From positions 1,240,001 to 1,304,000 of the forward strand of contig JAPXFQ010002465.1 in NCBI GenBank assembly GCA_028564705.1: DNA of 64,000 bases, given 5' to 3'. Origin of the DNA: Apricaphanius iberus. Lineage: Eukaryota > Chordata > Actinopteri > Cyprinodontiformes > Aphaniidae. Positions 24,662-36,300 of the stretch are shown here, piece after piece. A program made the position numbers and the translations under genes. The notes beneath the pieces are model-generated. The model saw only the letters and a list, made by a program, of their open reading frames with translations, searched no databases and was not told the origin of the DNA. The stretch's first letter is position 1. Every line of letters begins with the position of its first letter.

Positions 24662-26762
24662 ACCTCAGCCCAAGAATATACTGTATTTATCCATTCCTTG
24701 TATTCTTTATTTTGCTAAATAGTTATCCATTTCTTCTAATTAGTAGTGTATGTTACTAGCTTGGTTGACTCAAATGTTTGCCTTGTTGTTCTTCTTTTGT
24801 AAATAAATTCTTATATTTTGGAAAGTCGGCGCTTGTCATTTATTCCACACACGTGTAGTGATTGCTGTTCAATAAATGTCTAATGCTCACCCTTCACTTT
24901 GTGTTTTTTATATCAGCCATAAACAGGTAGATGGTAAACTATAACTGAGACTGAAACTTCTGGCTATTAATATAGTTCCTGACTATCAGGTGGTACCCTG
25001 TATATAATAATTTTCCATAAATTAGTAATTTTATTGATTGGCATAAGCAATCCTTTATAAATATTCATAGCCAAATAATTGCATACTTATGCAGATCCAA
25101 CAGGTAGAATTGGGGGATGAGGGGTTGTGGTAGCAGAGAAGATTTGTTTAAAAGTTTCAGTTGAACTGTCCCCAAGAAACTGCTGTTTTACAGTGGTCTC
25201 ATTGTGACTCTAATGTTTGGTAGAGATGGAGCTTTCAAAGAAAACACACAGATGGTCAGATAGTGCAGTATCAACTACAGAGATGTTAGATATATTTAAA
25301 GCTTTGCTAATAATGAAGTCTAGAGTGTGTCCTTGATTGTGTGTTGGCTGTTTGGCATACTGGGTAAGGCCGAAGTCATGACAATTGTCACTTAATGTTT
25401 TTGCTGTCTATCTTGTTGGTTGTCAAAATAGATATTTTAGTCACTCACAACTATTAGTACTCAATACATGTTAAAGACAGGTCAATAAAACACTGAAACA
25501 AATAGAGTTAGGTTTTGCTGGTTTATATAATGTTAGAAATAAAGCTTTGTTAGGATCCTGTATACCTAGATAACTTTTCTAAACATTATTGCGTCATGAA
25601 AAACCGTGGCACCACCTCAGCAAATGTTTTGATTTAGCTTATTGTTTTCTGCTACTTATTGGCACTGGGATAATGATATTTTGTTCATTGAGGCCGGGCA
25701 ACTTCTGGGAGACGATGGCAGAAGAATCACTGTCCTGTTTCTTTCTATATCAAATGTCTGTTACAACCAGTTGGGAGATGGGCAGGATATCAGTCCCAGG
25801 AAGTTTATTTAGTCCAAGCTTTGGTGTTGTGTCCCACTCATTTTTTCAGAGAAGGTCCTAAAGGGGAGTCATTTGCTGTAGAGCAAGGTGAATGGGGCCA
25901 ATGCTGTCTCTGCCAATGATGTCTCTTCTTGACCCTGCTGCTCTGCTTATAGTCTGGGTGATGGTATGAATACTTTTTGTCCTGGTGGAGTTTTATCTGC
26001 TTGTACATCTCTAACAGTGGCTGTCTCAGCTGGTTGGGAGTCAAGTGTGTTTTGTCACTCTGTACTTCTCCTTGAAATGGTTGGGCAAAGTTTGCAGCCG
26101 TTTGTCTTTGTTTTGGATTGTTCAGATCTGTTTGTCCATTTTTTGGGAACATTCAAGATTGTTTGATTTAGATATCTGAAGCAATTAGAGATCAGAAGTT
26201 TCTGTCCACTTTTGTTCAGATAACACTTGTGTGTGAAAAGGTGTTTTACTTGACAGAATATTTTAACATGATTTATAAATCTTATTAATCCATCAGCACA
26301 GGTGTTCTTTGAGAATTTCTGAACAGTATGAAACCTTGAAAATTCCTCATCATTGCCTCATAGGAGCCGCCGGCGGACTAAGACAGGACTGGACGCACCC
26401 CGGTGGGGAGAAGCAGACAATGCAGGGGCCTGGGGGGCCAGAGACATGAGACCATGGGCTCTGTTGGCGACCGGCTATGTCAGGGCGGGCCCGGCCAAGA
26501 ACCCGGAGACCCAGGGCCCAGGGGCACCCTGCCCTCCAGCCACCAATACACCAGTAGGCAGGGGCATCAGTCATTGGCAGGGAGGGAGGGAGGGGAACTT
26601 GGCTCTCCATTAGATGTAGGGCCTGAGATTTTCCAGGCAAGAGGGCATCCCTAGATCCAACCTGACAGGTAGAATGAGACATGCAGACACAGGCATACGT
26701 ACCATCCCTCTTACGCAGATAAACTCTCACCAGCACACCAAGATATCCAAGAAAGATTACCC
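24283..26762 (-). mobile_element. 2.5-kb insertion splitting the LINE, containing a reversed LINE endonuclease fragment
   Basis: The minus strand at about 25060-25440 reads HDFGLTQYAKQPTHNQGHTLDFIISKALNI and then VVDTALSDHLCVFFE, the C-terminal part of a LINE APE endonuclease, with one stop. Further upstream on the minus strand lies a degenerate 5' portion and a GC-rich block (26343-26740). A (TTA)n tract sits at 24627-24661. CTGTATGT at the left junction and CTGTACGT at the right look like a slightly decayed target duplication. The insert may itself be composite. Confidence 0.6.
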
Positions 26763-27310
26763 TGTACGTCCCTATTTTCAGCTGAGGTGTTTTCTTTCAA
26801 AATCTGCTGGACGATGCCGAATAATTTTTGAGTCTGTGGTAGGCGATGCCCGTTTTTATGCTCTAGTGTGCTGGGGCATCAGACCAAAGGTGGCTGACAG
26901 CAACAGGCTCAATAAAATAATCTTTAAAGCCGGTCCTGTCATCGGAGAAGAGCTGGACCTTCTGATGGTGGTGTCTGAGGGGAGGATGCTGTCCAAGCTA
27001 AAAACCATCCTGAATAGTCCTTCCCACCCGCTCTACCACATTCTGTATAACCTGAGTAACCTGAGTACAACCTGAGACATAACTCTAGTGATGTCTTGTT
27101 TATTGTGATATTCATATTTATATTGATAGTGTTTAATATCATATTAATATTGTTATATTTATGTTATTCTAAATGTACTCTTAATTTTGATGTTTCACTT
27201 GATCACTTTCTCTCACTTTTTTTCTTACACACACTTTTTTATTAAGAGTCCTCATTGCTTGAATCTCCCTTTGGGATTAAAGTGATCTGTAATCTGTAAT
27301 CAACTGGGAT
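26763..27310 (+). mobile_element. 3' half of the split LINE
   Basis: The open frame gives LRCFLSKSAGRCRIIFESVV, YALVCWGIRPKVADSNRLNK and GEELDLLMVVSEGRMLSKL...SHPLYHILY. This continues the RT fragment interrupted at 24282. It ends with a LINE tail, CTCCCTTTGGGATTAAAG, and a short TCTGTAA repeat. Confidence 0.75.
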
Positions 27311-27380
27311 GACGTTCCCAGTAACTAAGCATTCTCCATGTTCTGTTATCAACTTTTTATTTTCTTAAAAATAGCAAGTA

Positions 27381-27670
27381 CTTTAAAGACACACTCCGTA
27401 GCATTGCAGATATTTGCCCTCTGTCGGCCTCTCAAGGCTTGCAGCGTAATGTCACTGTCGTGAAAACAAATCTATATGGAGTGCATCTCAACAAGTGTAA
27501 TGATGTTTTTGCAAGCTCACCAGCCAAAGCAAGTTCTATAGAGCGTTAATCAGCAGTGCGACCCTCCCATGTAGTGACAGCTCCGAAAACAAACATAAAA
27601 AATGGTTTGTGTCACCAAAACCTTTAGAAAAGACGTTTTTATTATGTAAAAGCTACGGAGTGAGTTTTTA
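27381..27670. mobile_element. MITE with ACTCCGTAGC inverted ends, about 290 bp
   Basis: The left end contains CACACTCCGTAGC and the right end GCTACGGAGTGAG, an inverted pair extending about 17 bases with mismatches. The interior is non-coding. The target duplication was not resolved. Confidence 0.6.
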
Positions 27671-27719
27671 CTGTCAGTTGTTTTGTTCTCCCTATGTCTC
27701 TACTCTGTTGTCTCAAACC

Positions 27720-27880
27720 TTCAGACAGTCGTAGCGGATGGCTGCTCGTACTGAGGCTGGTTCTGGTTCTGCTGGAGGTTTCTTCCTGTTAAAGTGGAGT
27801 TTTTCCTCTCTCCTGTCATTACATGCTTGCTCAGTAGTAGGGATTGCTATGAAGTCAACGACACAACACAATCAACTTTC
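27720..27880 (+). repeat. LINE-type 3' untranslated repeat fragment
   Basis: TTCTGCTGGAGGTTTCTTCC...GGGATTGCTATGAAGTCAAC is a block I recognise as common in teleost interspersed repeats, usually near LINE 3' ends. It has no coding potential. Confidence 0.45.
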
Positions 27881-28139
27881 TTGCGTTGTGTAATAGTAGA
27901 CCAGATACAGCAAAACGTGCTGAAATTGTCCTTTATTGAACTCTGACAAACGTTTCACGACTCCTAAACTTTTAAAAGTCTAATATAAGTGTAGAATATT
28001 CTACTTCAGCTTTGAAGATTCTAAGTAGTTTAGTTGTAAATTAGAGAAGATTAAAGGTGCTCAAGTTAGGTATTCCCCTTGAGCCATTTCCAGCGTCTCA
28101 CCTCAAGGCGGAAGCCAACTTCAGCTTCGTATAACCCTA

Positions 28140-28970
28140 TTTATACTTTGAGGCCTCCCTGCAGAGCTTTGGAGTTGAGTCATTCATTTTGTGACTTGAA
28201 ACTTGAATTGAAATTTCTTTTCAAGGTTTGACTTGGCTTTGACTTCCACACTAGTGACTTAGGACTTGACTCGGACTTGAACCTATTTACCTGAAAAGAC
28301 TTGATATTTTACCCAATAATTATAGTTTAAAACATTCATTTTCAAAGTTGTGCACTTTTATGTCATTTCACTCATCCTGTGGTGCTGATCCTGTCTTAAC
28401 AAGTGGAGACTGTCTCAGTCTATGCATATGTCAGATTGCTAGATTTAAAAAAGGAAGCCATCCTAGCCCACTGTCTGCTCTACACAGTGGGCAACACTTC
28501 CTTTTACCGTATTTTTCCAACCAGAAATGTAGGTCAAGTAAGACTCTAAAAAGGGGTGAAATGCTGTACCTGTGACTCTTAAAAATCGAAATATCATTTT
28601 GAAAATTACATCACCGATACGCTTCTCTTGTTAATCTGTTGAATCTTTAGCAGTGAATTTTTGAAATTATAGTTGAAAAGAAGACTGTTTTTATTAGGGT
28701 AAATAATATTAAAATGTAGAACATGGAGGTTCAAGTTCAGTGAAAACAGTTACAGTTGCACTTGTTTCATCAGGTATTCAAATAAAGAATTTTAAAAGAA
28801 CACATGGTTTATGATGTATGTTGAAAATTCAATTGCAAAAGTTGTTTTAAAAATGACTCAAAACTTGACTTGAATTTCAAAGTTTAGCCTTGACGTGAGA
28901 CTTAACTCATGCGTTTATTTACTTGAGACTTGCAAAGCAATGACTCGGTCCCACCTCTGCCTCCCTGTTC
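28140..28970. mobile_element. Non-autonomous repeat with ACTTGA-rich interior
   Basis: Repeated ACTTGAxACTTG blocks occur at both ends (28190-28290 and 28855-28960) in partly inverted arrangement. The right end reads TGACTCGGTCCCACCTCTG, like a hAT terminus. The left terminus is eroded. No coding frame was recognised. Confidence 0.45.
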
Positions 28971-30089
28971 TATTAAATAGACAGAAAATCAATATTTATC
29001 CCAGATGGCTTTAAGGTTATATGTTCTGAGGAGTTTGTGAAACGTTTCAGCGATTTAATCTGCTCTTAATGTCTGAGGTTTACTGACAGTGGGATGCACG
29101 CAAATGCATTACAATGTCAAAGTTTTAGCCCCGGCCTCCTCTGGTACGATATGACCTCATATACACACCAGTATGAGCCTCTTGTACATACTACTATAAT
29201 TTCACACATACATAAATATTTGCCCTCATTCAAACAGAGCTCGTGTGTGCTTCATCTTTGGTATGTGCGAGGGAAATTTCAGAAGTACATATGTGTAATT
29301 TTATTAATCTTGAGTATGTGAGAGAATGCTGCTAGTGGTGTTTGCATGCTTTATTGGTGAGAATGAGAGGCACACAAACATTATATCCCATATGGCACCT
29401 GTGTTCCGTCTCTAATGAACAGAAGAGGTGTAAACAAGACGAAGGCTCAAAGACTACAAGTGTTTATGCCTATACTGCTTTATTTGTCAGTGACGGTATT
29501 AATAGCTTGGATACCTCCTACTTAAAGAACCATGCAAGCTCTGCTATGTTTTTGCTGAGCGTATTTAGGTCTTTAGAGAAAATGTGGCAACACAAAGAAT
29601 GTTGAATGAGTCAGAATGGGGGTTAGCTACGGCGCCTGCAGAGAGGAGTCACTGCCTAAAATCTGTTTCTCCGGTTCCTGAGAACACACCTGAGATACAC
29701 CCTCATTGGCTCCTTCTTTGTTTGACACTTTAATGAACCAATTGTTGGCTTTAGCCCACTGCTCATGTTTGTAGTTTGTGTCAAGTTACTATTGCAAACG
29801 ATTACTGGTTGAAGAAGCAGGCAACTTGAAGGGTGCAGGCTGACTGACGGTAACTGGCTTTAAGACATACTGCCATTAATGTGATCTTATTCTGTGTGGG
29901 CAGTTAGGGATAAGCAAAGTATTGATGTTTTTATGAGCAGCCAAGTTAGGTTTCTCATAATGATGTGTTTTGAACCATTTGGAGAGTGTAGCTGTGGTCT
30001 TTAGGCTTAGCCTCTATAGAGATCACTTAAGGGCTGAGCTATGTTTCTAGAAAATGTAGTAATTCTTGTAGTTAGTCTGTCACATAACT
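28971..30089. other. Intergenic DNA upstream of ALDH3A2
   Basis: No coding similarity was seen. A slightly GC-richer stretch (29620-29720) could hold a 5'UTR exon or promoter of ALDH3A2, whose ATG lies right after an acceptor-like AG, but no strong donor was found. Confidence 0.35.
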
Positions 30090-30292
30090 CAGTGTTTCCC
30101 AACCCTGGTCCTCAGGGCACACTGCCCTACATGTTTTAGTTTTTTTCCTGCTTCAGCACAGCTGATTTCAGTTGGTGGCTGATTAACCGGCTTTTGTTGA
30201 GCTGAAGTCATCTGAATCAGGTGTGTTTAAGCAGGGAAACTTTTAAAACACTCAGGACAGTGTGCCTTGAGGACCAGGGTTGGGACATACTG
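30090..30292. mobile_element. Palindromic hAT MITE, 203 bp, next to the ALDH3A2 start exon
   Basis: The element starts CAGTGTTTCCCAACCCTGGT and ends ACCAGGGTTGGGACATACTG, long imperfect inverted ends. It is flanked by ACATAACT (30082-30089) and ACATAACC (30293-30300), an 8-bp duplication with one mismatch. It belongs to a very common teleost repeat family. It lies 65 bases upstream of the ATG. Confidence 0.85.
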
Positions 30293-30357
30293 ACATAACC
30301 TATGACTAAGCAGGTAGTTGCAAATGGTAGATGATTTTTCTGTAATGTTCCACCCAG

Positions 30358-33300
30358 ATGGCTCGGGAGGAGCAGGTTGTACAGTGGGCCAGGCGCTCTT
30401 TCCAGACTGGTAAAAGCAAACCTCTGGAGTTCAGACTCCAGCAGCTGAAGAGGCTTCAGAGCTTCATCCAGGGGAGGCACAAGGATATTAAAGGTGCTCT
30501 GCAGAAGGACCTCGGCAAGGTTGGCAACTCATTTATAACACACACACTGTTGTTTTGTTCTTTGGATTATGCATATTGCTGAATGTGCATAACAACAGAG
30601 ACAAACCGGTCAAACAACAGTGCAGTCATATGTTGAACTCACGAAACACAAAGGATTCGATCTTCTCTTTGGCAATGTCTTTGCTTCCACGCTGCTTGCA
30701 TCTGCATTTTTGGATCATTCTCTCTGGAGCAGCTGAACAAGATGAAACGCATACAATAGCCATTACAGAACATTACCACTCTTTTCCTTCTTCCACTGCT
30801 AGTATTCATGAAAGACTCAGACTCTGCCAAACTTCTGTGCCTGAACATAAAAAAAATATATATACAGAATGTTTTAATTAAATTAACTGCATTGGTAAAG
30901 AAGATATATTAAATGAATTAATTCAATGTTTCAGTGTTTTGTCTGTCACTGAACCAGTAATAATCTAACTAAAAATATTTTAAGACTGCAACACAAATAT
31001 TTGTACCAAAAAAAAAAATTATTTAGGGTGGCCAATTGACCTAACATCTTTTGGACGGTGGGAAAAAGATGCAGCACCCAGAAAGAACCCAAAGATGCAC
31101 AGGTAGACGATTGAGACTGTATGCAGGAATTGGCTTGAAAAAGAACATAATAAAAAAGAAATAGGGATAGATGGATCCCTAAAAAAAGGGGAAATTCAAT
31201 TTGTCTTACATCTTAGATTGGAGAAGAAAAAAAAGGAAACATGGGTTTAATAATAGGTGTGGTATCTCTTTTTATTTGGGTTCTAATCAGTTAATCATGG
31301 TTTCACTAGTTAATTCATTTTCTACTCATTACTGAAAGCCGCATAGAACAAATCAATGCATGTGTAGGGGAATTTATCAATTAAAAATAATTGATTAATT
31401 GATCATTATGATTTATCTGGTGATGCTTAGAATATTAACTAATAGTGGTAAATTAGTAGTTTAATTATTATTTAAATCATTTAATCGGGACGCCATCCAG
31501 CCTCTGGCTGGAAACAAAATATTATATATAATCAAAGGGGGAATATCAACCAATAATCTCACTTATAATGATTAATTATTAGTGATTTACACCAGAAAGG
31601 CACATTGGATTTATGATGCTTTTTTCACAAAAAGAGGGAGGAAAAAAACTATAAACCTGTCAGTTTATGGCTATTACATAGTTAATTACTATTAGGTTAG
31701 AATGTCTATGAAATCTTTTTTTTGTTTCTCAGTAACAAACTTGTGGTTATATATGCCACATTTTACACTAACTGAAGACGAGCAAGAAGAGGAAGACCTA
31801 CAGTAAATGCACTGCATCACAGTAATCTAACCTAGATCTGATGAATGCTTCAAATGGCTTTTTTAAGCTCATGGCGGTTGAGGAATGGCTACAGGAATGG
31901 CAGGTGAAGTTAAAGGAAGCTGGCCCAAGATCTGAGTTGATCTGCTGGTCGAACTTTACAGACGACACAAAGGTTTTGAACCTTCTCCTAAAATGAAGAG
32001 CTAGAAAGCCATATTTTATGGTAAGAAGGAAGGTAGATAGAATTAAAGAGGAAAGCACAATGCACCCAGTGAGAGCAATAGTGAGCACACTGCCAAGAAA
32101 TGAAATTGGAACAGGTTTATTCCAAGCATGAACTAACTAAAATGGAATGTAACATTAGCATTGTTAACTAGCTTATCATAATATACTGGTATGTAGTAAC
32201 TTGCTATCATTTAGCTAACGTTATCTGCATGCAACACCATAACTCAACTTATCACTTGTTTGAAAAAATAACTGCAAAGTTTGTTGCGTCTTGCTGGCTC
32301 TATGGCTGGTTTGCTGAAGAAGCTGCTCTGCAGCACCTGTCTTTGATCCACCAATGCCTATTTTAGCATGTGTGCATTTAAGATGTGTTTAAAGATGGCT
32401 AGGAAAAATATGTTACTGTATATTAAACGGTATTAACGGCTGAAAAAAGCACGGGGGACAGACCGCAACGACACTGAGTGCGGGGGACATGACTACCTAG
32501 TGCCCAAGAAGGAAGAGAGGCCTATGAAAATTCTTTGAATGAAAAGTCACATTTCTCTTTACCATGTTTCCCCTACTTGAAATAATTTATTATTTAAAGT
32601 ATGAATAATTGAATAATAGTTGAATAATTTATTATTTAAAGTAGGGGGTGCACTGATCCAACTTTTACAGCTCAGATACCGATGCCTGGATTTTGTGTAT
32701 CTGTCGATACCCAATACCGATCCGATATTATCTTTGAATTAATAAACTGTATACCTTCCACCTTATACCTTTCTTGAAGGGACTAAAGGCAACTAAGCAT
32801 CACTAAGAAAAAATAACAGATAATATAAAATTACCACAAAAACAACATTTCAAGTGAATATTCTTTTTCTTTCTTTGTGATTTTACTGCAGATTTTTCAG
32901 TTTGAGTATCTGCTCATGGTATCGGTTAACCGATGCATGTACATTAGACGTAACCGTGCCAATATCGGTATCGGCGCATCCCTAATTTAAAGCTATAGCT
33001 GACGACTTTTCTGATTTTCAGGAGATGAACTCCTCTCAACCTTTGGGGGAAAAAAAAAAAAAAGCAGTCACAACAACATATCTTCCAGTGAAAGTTACCA
33101 TATAGATGTAGAGAACAACTTCTAGCAGTAATCCAAAATGTATTTCTCCAAATAGCATGCCAAACTTTAGCCTTCCTGTTGAGTAAAACTTGCCGATGGC
33201 AACATAAGTGAAGAGCCCATCGTTGGAAAGAATCTCCTAAACCTTTTCTCTCGCGACCCACAGCCTCTTTCAAATGACCCAGTGAAAACTGTGAGATAGA

Positions 33301-36300
33301 ATGAATGGATGATGTCACAGCGCTACACATAAACACCTGAGAGTACGCATGCACACTGTCAGGAGGATTGAAAATTAGGGGAACCAAAAGTGTAGATGGT
33401 CCACCCAGAAGAAAAAGATCCTCCACCATATTTTTAACTCATAACCAGATCCTAATCTAGATATAATAATTTCTTCCCTTCTTTTTTGTTCTGTTTTTCT
33501 CATTATACTAACTTTCCTTTGAATGTTACAAACCCACCTACCAATTTCTCTTCCCCATTCTTCAGCTATCTTTTCTTGACCTTTTGAGGTTGCCTTTTTC
33601 TGTCCTATGACTGTTTTTGTTTTGATATATCTGAGCACACTGGTTTTATTTGTATTGAATGTTTTAGGAGAAAACGAAGACTGCCACATTATTTATATTT
33701 CACGTCGGTGTGATGTGATGACCTCATTAATATCTGCTTTAGCACATGACGTCATCTGGCGACATCTAATGACTTTTTGGGTCAAATTCAGTTACTTTCT
33801 GTCAGAGACAGTTTGCAACACAGACCAGCAAGATTAGAATAGCCTTGATGCAAGTCATCATCAGTGTTGAGCATCTTACCTTAAAAAAGTAATGAGTTTG
33901 TTACATATTACTTTTTCCAAAAATAGTTAGTAACTGTTATTATCACACTTTAAAAGTAATTAGTTACCAAGCAAAGTAATGTGACGTTATTTCTATGTTC
34001 CATCATGCAGTTACTGTACAGCCCTGCTGATACTTTGGTAGGGTGTGATATTGCTGTAATGTGATGGCAAAAAAAAGATGTAAATGAATATTATATATTG
34101 TCGAAATGCTACCTGTTGTGTTATATTCCGCCCTCACCTATTGGAAGATGTCCGCGGGAGCTAGTTCTATTTGAGCCATTCATTGCTTTATTAATATGTA
34201 AACTATCTTTGCCCAGGGTGGTGGGTTATGGACCTGTCTATAAGCTTGTAGCTTTTTGAGTGTCCATTTTTCACAATGTAGCATTACTTGATGGTTTATA
34301 AGATGAATTTCCTGATTGTGCGAAATTGTGAAATAAACTAAACTTCTATAATGTCAAATATATTTTTAACTGAATGACAAATAAAAAAACATATGCATTA
34401 CTTAAGAACATATGGTATTTTAACTTGACTAAATACGGTTGAAGCTGTATGCAGAAATGTAAAAATATACAAAAGGTTAACAGTGGAAATACATAATCAC
34501 ACACTTTTCATTTAAGTAAAAAACTTAAACGATAAGTGTGGGTAAAAAGAAACAAATAAAAATCTGTCCATCAAATTGTACAAATCTTTGTAGGCTTATC
34601 TGTAATAGTGTAGAGTAAACGGATCACTATCCAACTGGTTGTAGTAAAACATTTTAAGACGGATTTGGTGTCACTTAGTCACATCAACAGGAAGCTATTG
34701 AAGATAAATCCCATATTTTACAGTATCATATAAATAGGAAATATTGAATAAGTTTATAATTTATTTAAAAGAAATTGGTGTGCAATGTTCTTTGAATGAT
34801 GGGCAACAATTTATCAATATTTTGGGATAACTTTGTCATCGCACAGGTATTTTCTGTGATGTATGAGGATTTATGGAAAATCAAACCTTAACCAAAACCA
34901 CGGCCTTCAGAAGCAAGCCTTCGGCGGTGACGTACCTGCTCTATCAGTGCAGTTCTTGGTGAGGCATTGGGGGGTGTCTCTAATTAACTCGATTACTCCG
35001 TTAGCAAAAAAATAATGCAATTAGTGAAACAGTTATACTTAAATGGCGTTACTCCCAACACTAGTCATCCTGCAGCCCAAAAAGAAAAAAATCAGGTCCT
35101 CAAAAGAAGAAAGATGGGGAAGAAAGAGAAAGAAGGCAGAATGACCTCTTTCCGAGAAGTGAACTAGTTTGCTTGTTGTTATGCAAAATCCTTTTAAATT
35201 CACGTGTGAAGTCTTTAGCTTAGCTATTTGCCAACGAAGCTTTGTGACCGTAAGGACGGAGACAACTAAACTATGGGACTATGGTCGAGCCAACATTTAG
35301 TTGCTGACTTCATAGACATGAATCCGCACGGTCTGTTCAGTTGTATGAGTAGGCGAATGTTAGCCAATGGAAATAGCCTGCTAGTAGGGACAACATCTGC
35401 TAACTAATAACCATGAGATGTAGCTTAATGTGTAAAGTGTATGAGAAAAGTTGGCCAAATGCATCAATTCAGGGGGTGAATGACAGAAATATTCATCAAT
35501 ACATTAAAAAAGTAACTTTTTTTCTCATGTGCCTAATGGGGCCCGCTTACATTGGGAGTGTACAGGGCCATGAATTTCATGCTACCTGCTTCTCCCTCAC
35601 CCAAAACAAGGTGCTTAACTGAAAGGACACTGCAGTCAAAAGGAAGGTAGTACAATTTGTTATTTTTTTAACATTTTGAGACTATTATTACAAAATGCTC
35701 ATAACACCCATGTATTTTCAGGGAAATGTAATAACATGGGGCATTATGTAATAATGTACAATAAAATTTAAAAAGCAATTTTGAACAAAACTGCCTAATA
35801 TAGCTGTGGAGTTTATTATAATTAGATCATCACAGTGAATTGTACAGAGAGTTGTGCATATTATTGTTCTATTGGACCATAGTCCTATACTTTGTCGTAA
35901 TCATTTTTCATTTAGTATTTTAAAACCCTGTAAGATTCGTTGCAAGACATGATGCTGGCTGGTCACCACTACAAAACTGGCATCCCCAGCTTAAAATTAA
36001 CGTTTGCTGAAACTACAACTGCTTTTTTCCCCTGTAATTTTGTGTATATGTGTGTGAGTGTGTGTATATATATGTGTGTGTGTGTGTATATATGTATATA
36101 TGAGTACACTGTTTAGTTGTTAGATAAACTTGTTTTATTAAGCAAAACACTTGATATTACATCATCCAACACCCCAGTTTCTGCAATGCTTGTGCTAAAG
36201 TTTCTCATTTCAAGTTATGTAGTCAAAACTAAATACTTTATATATTTGACAGCTTAAGAATTGAAAGCTGAATTTCCATGTCTCTACCTTCTTGTTGATC

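Noticed and set aside
26350..26736. 128-codon minus-strand frame in a GC-rich block
   Set aside because: An overlapping + strand frame is equally open, with no domain; better explained by repeat composition.
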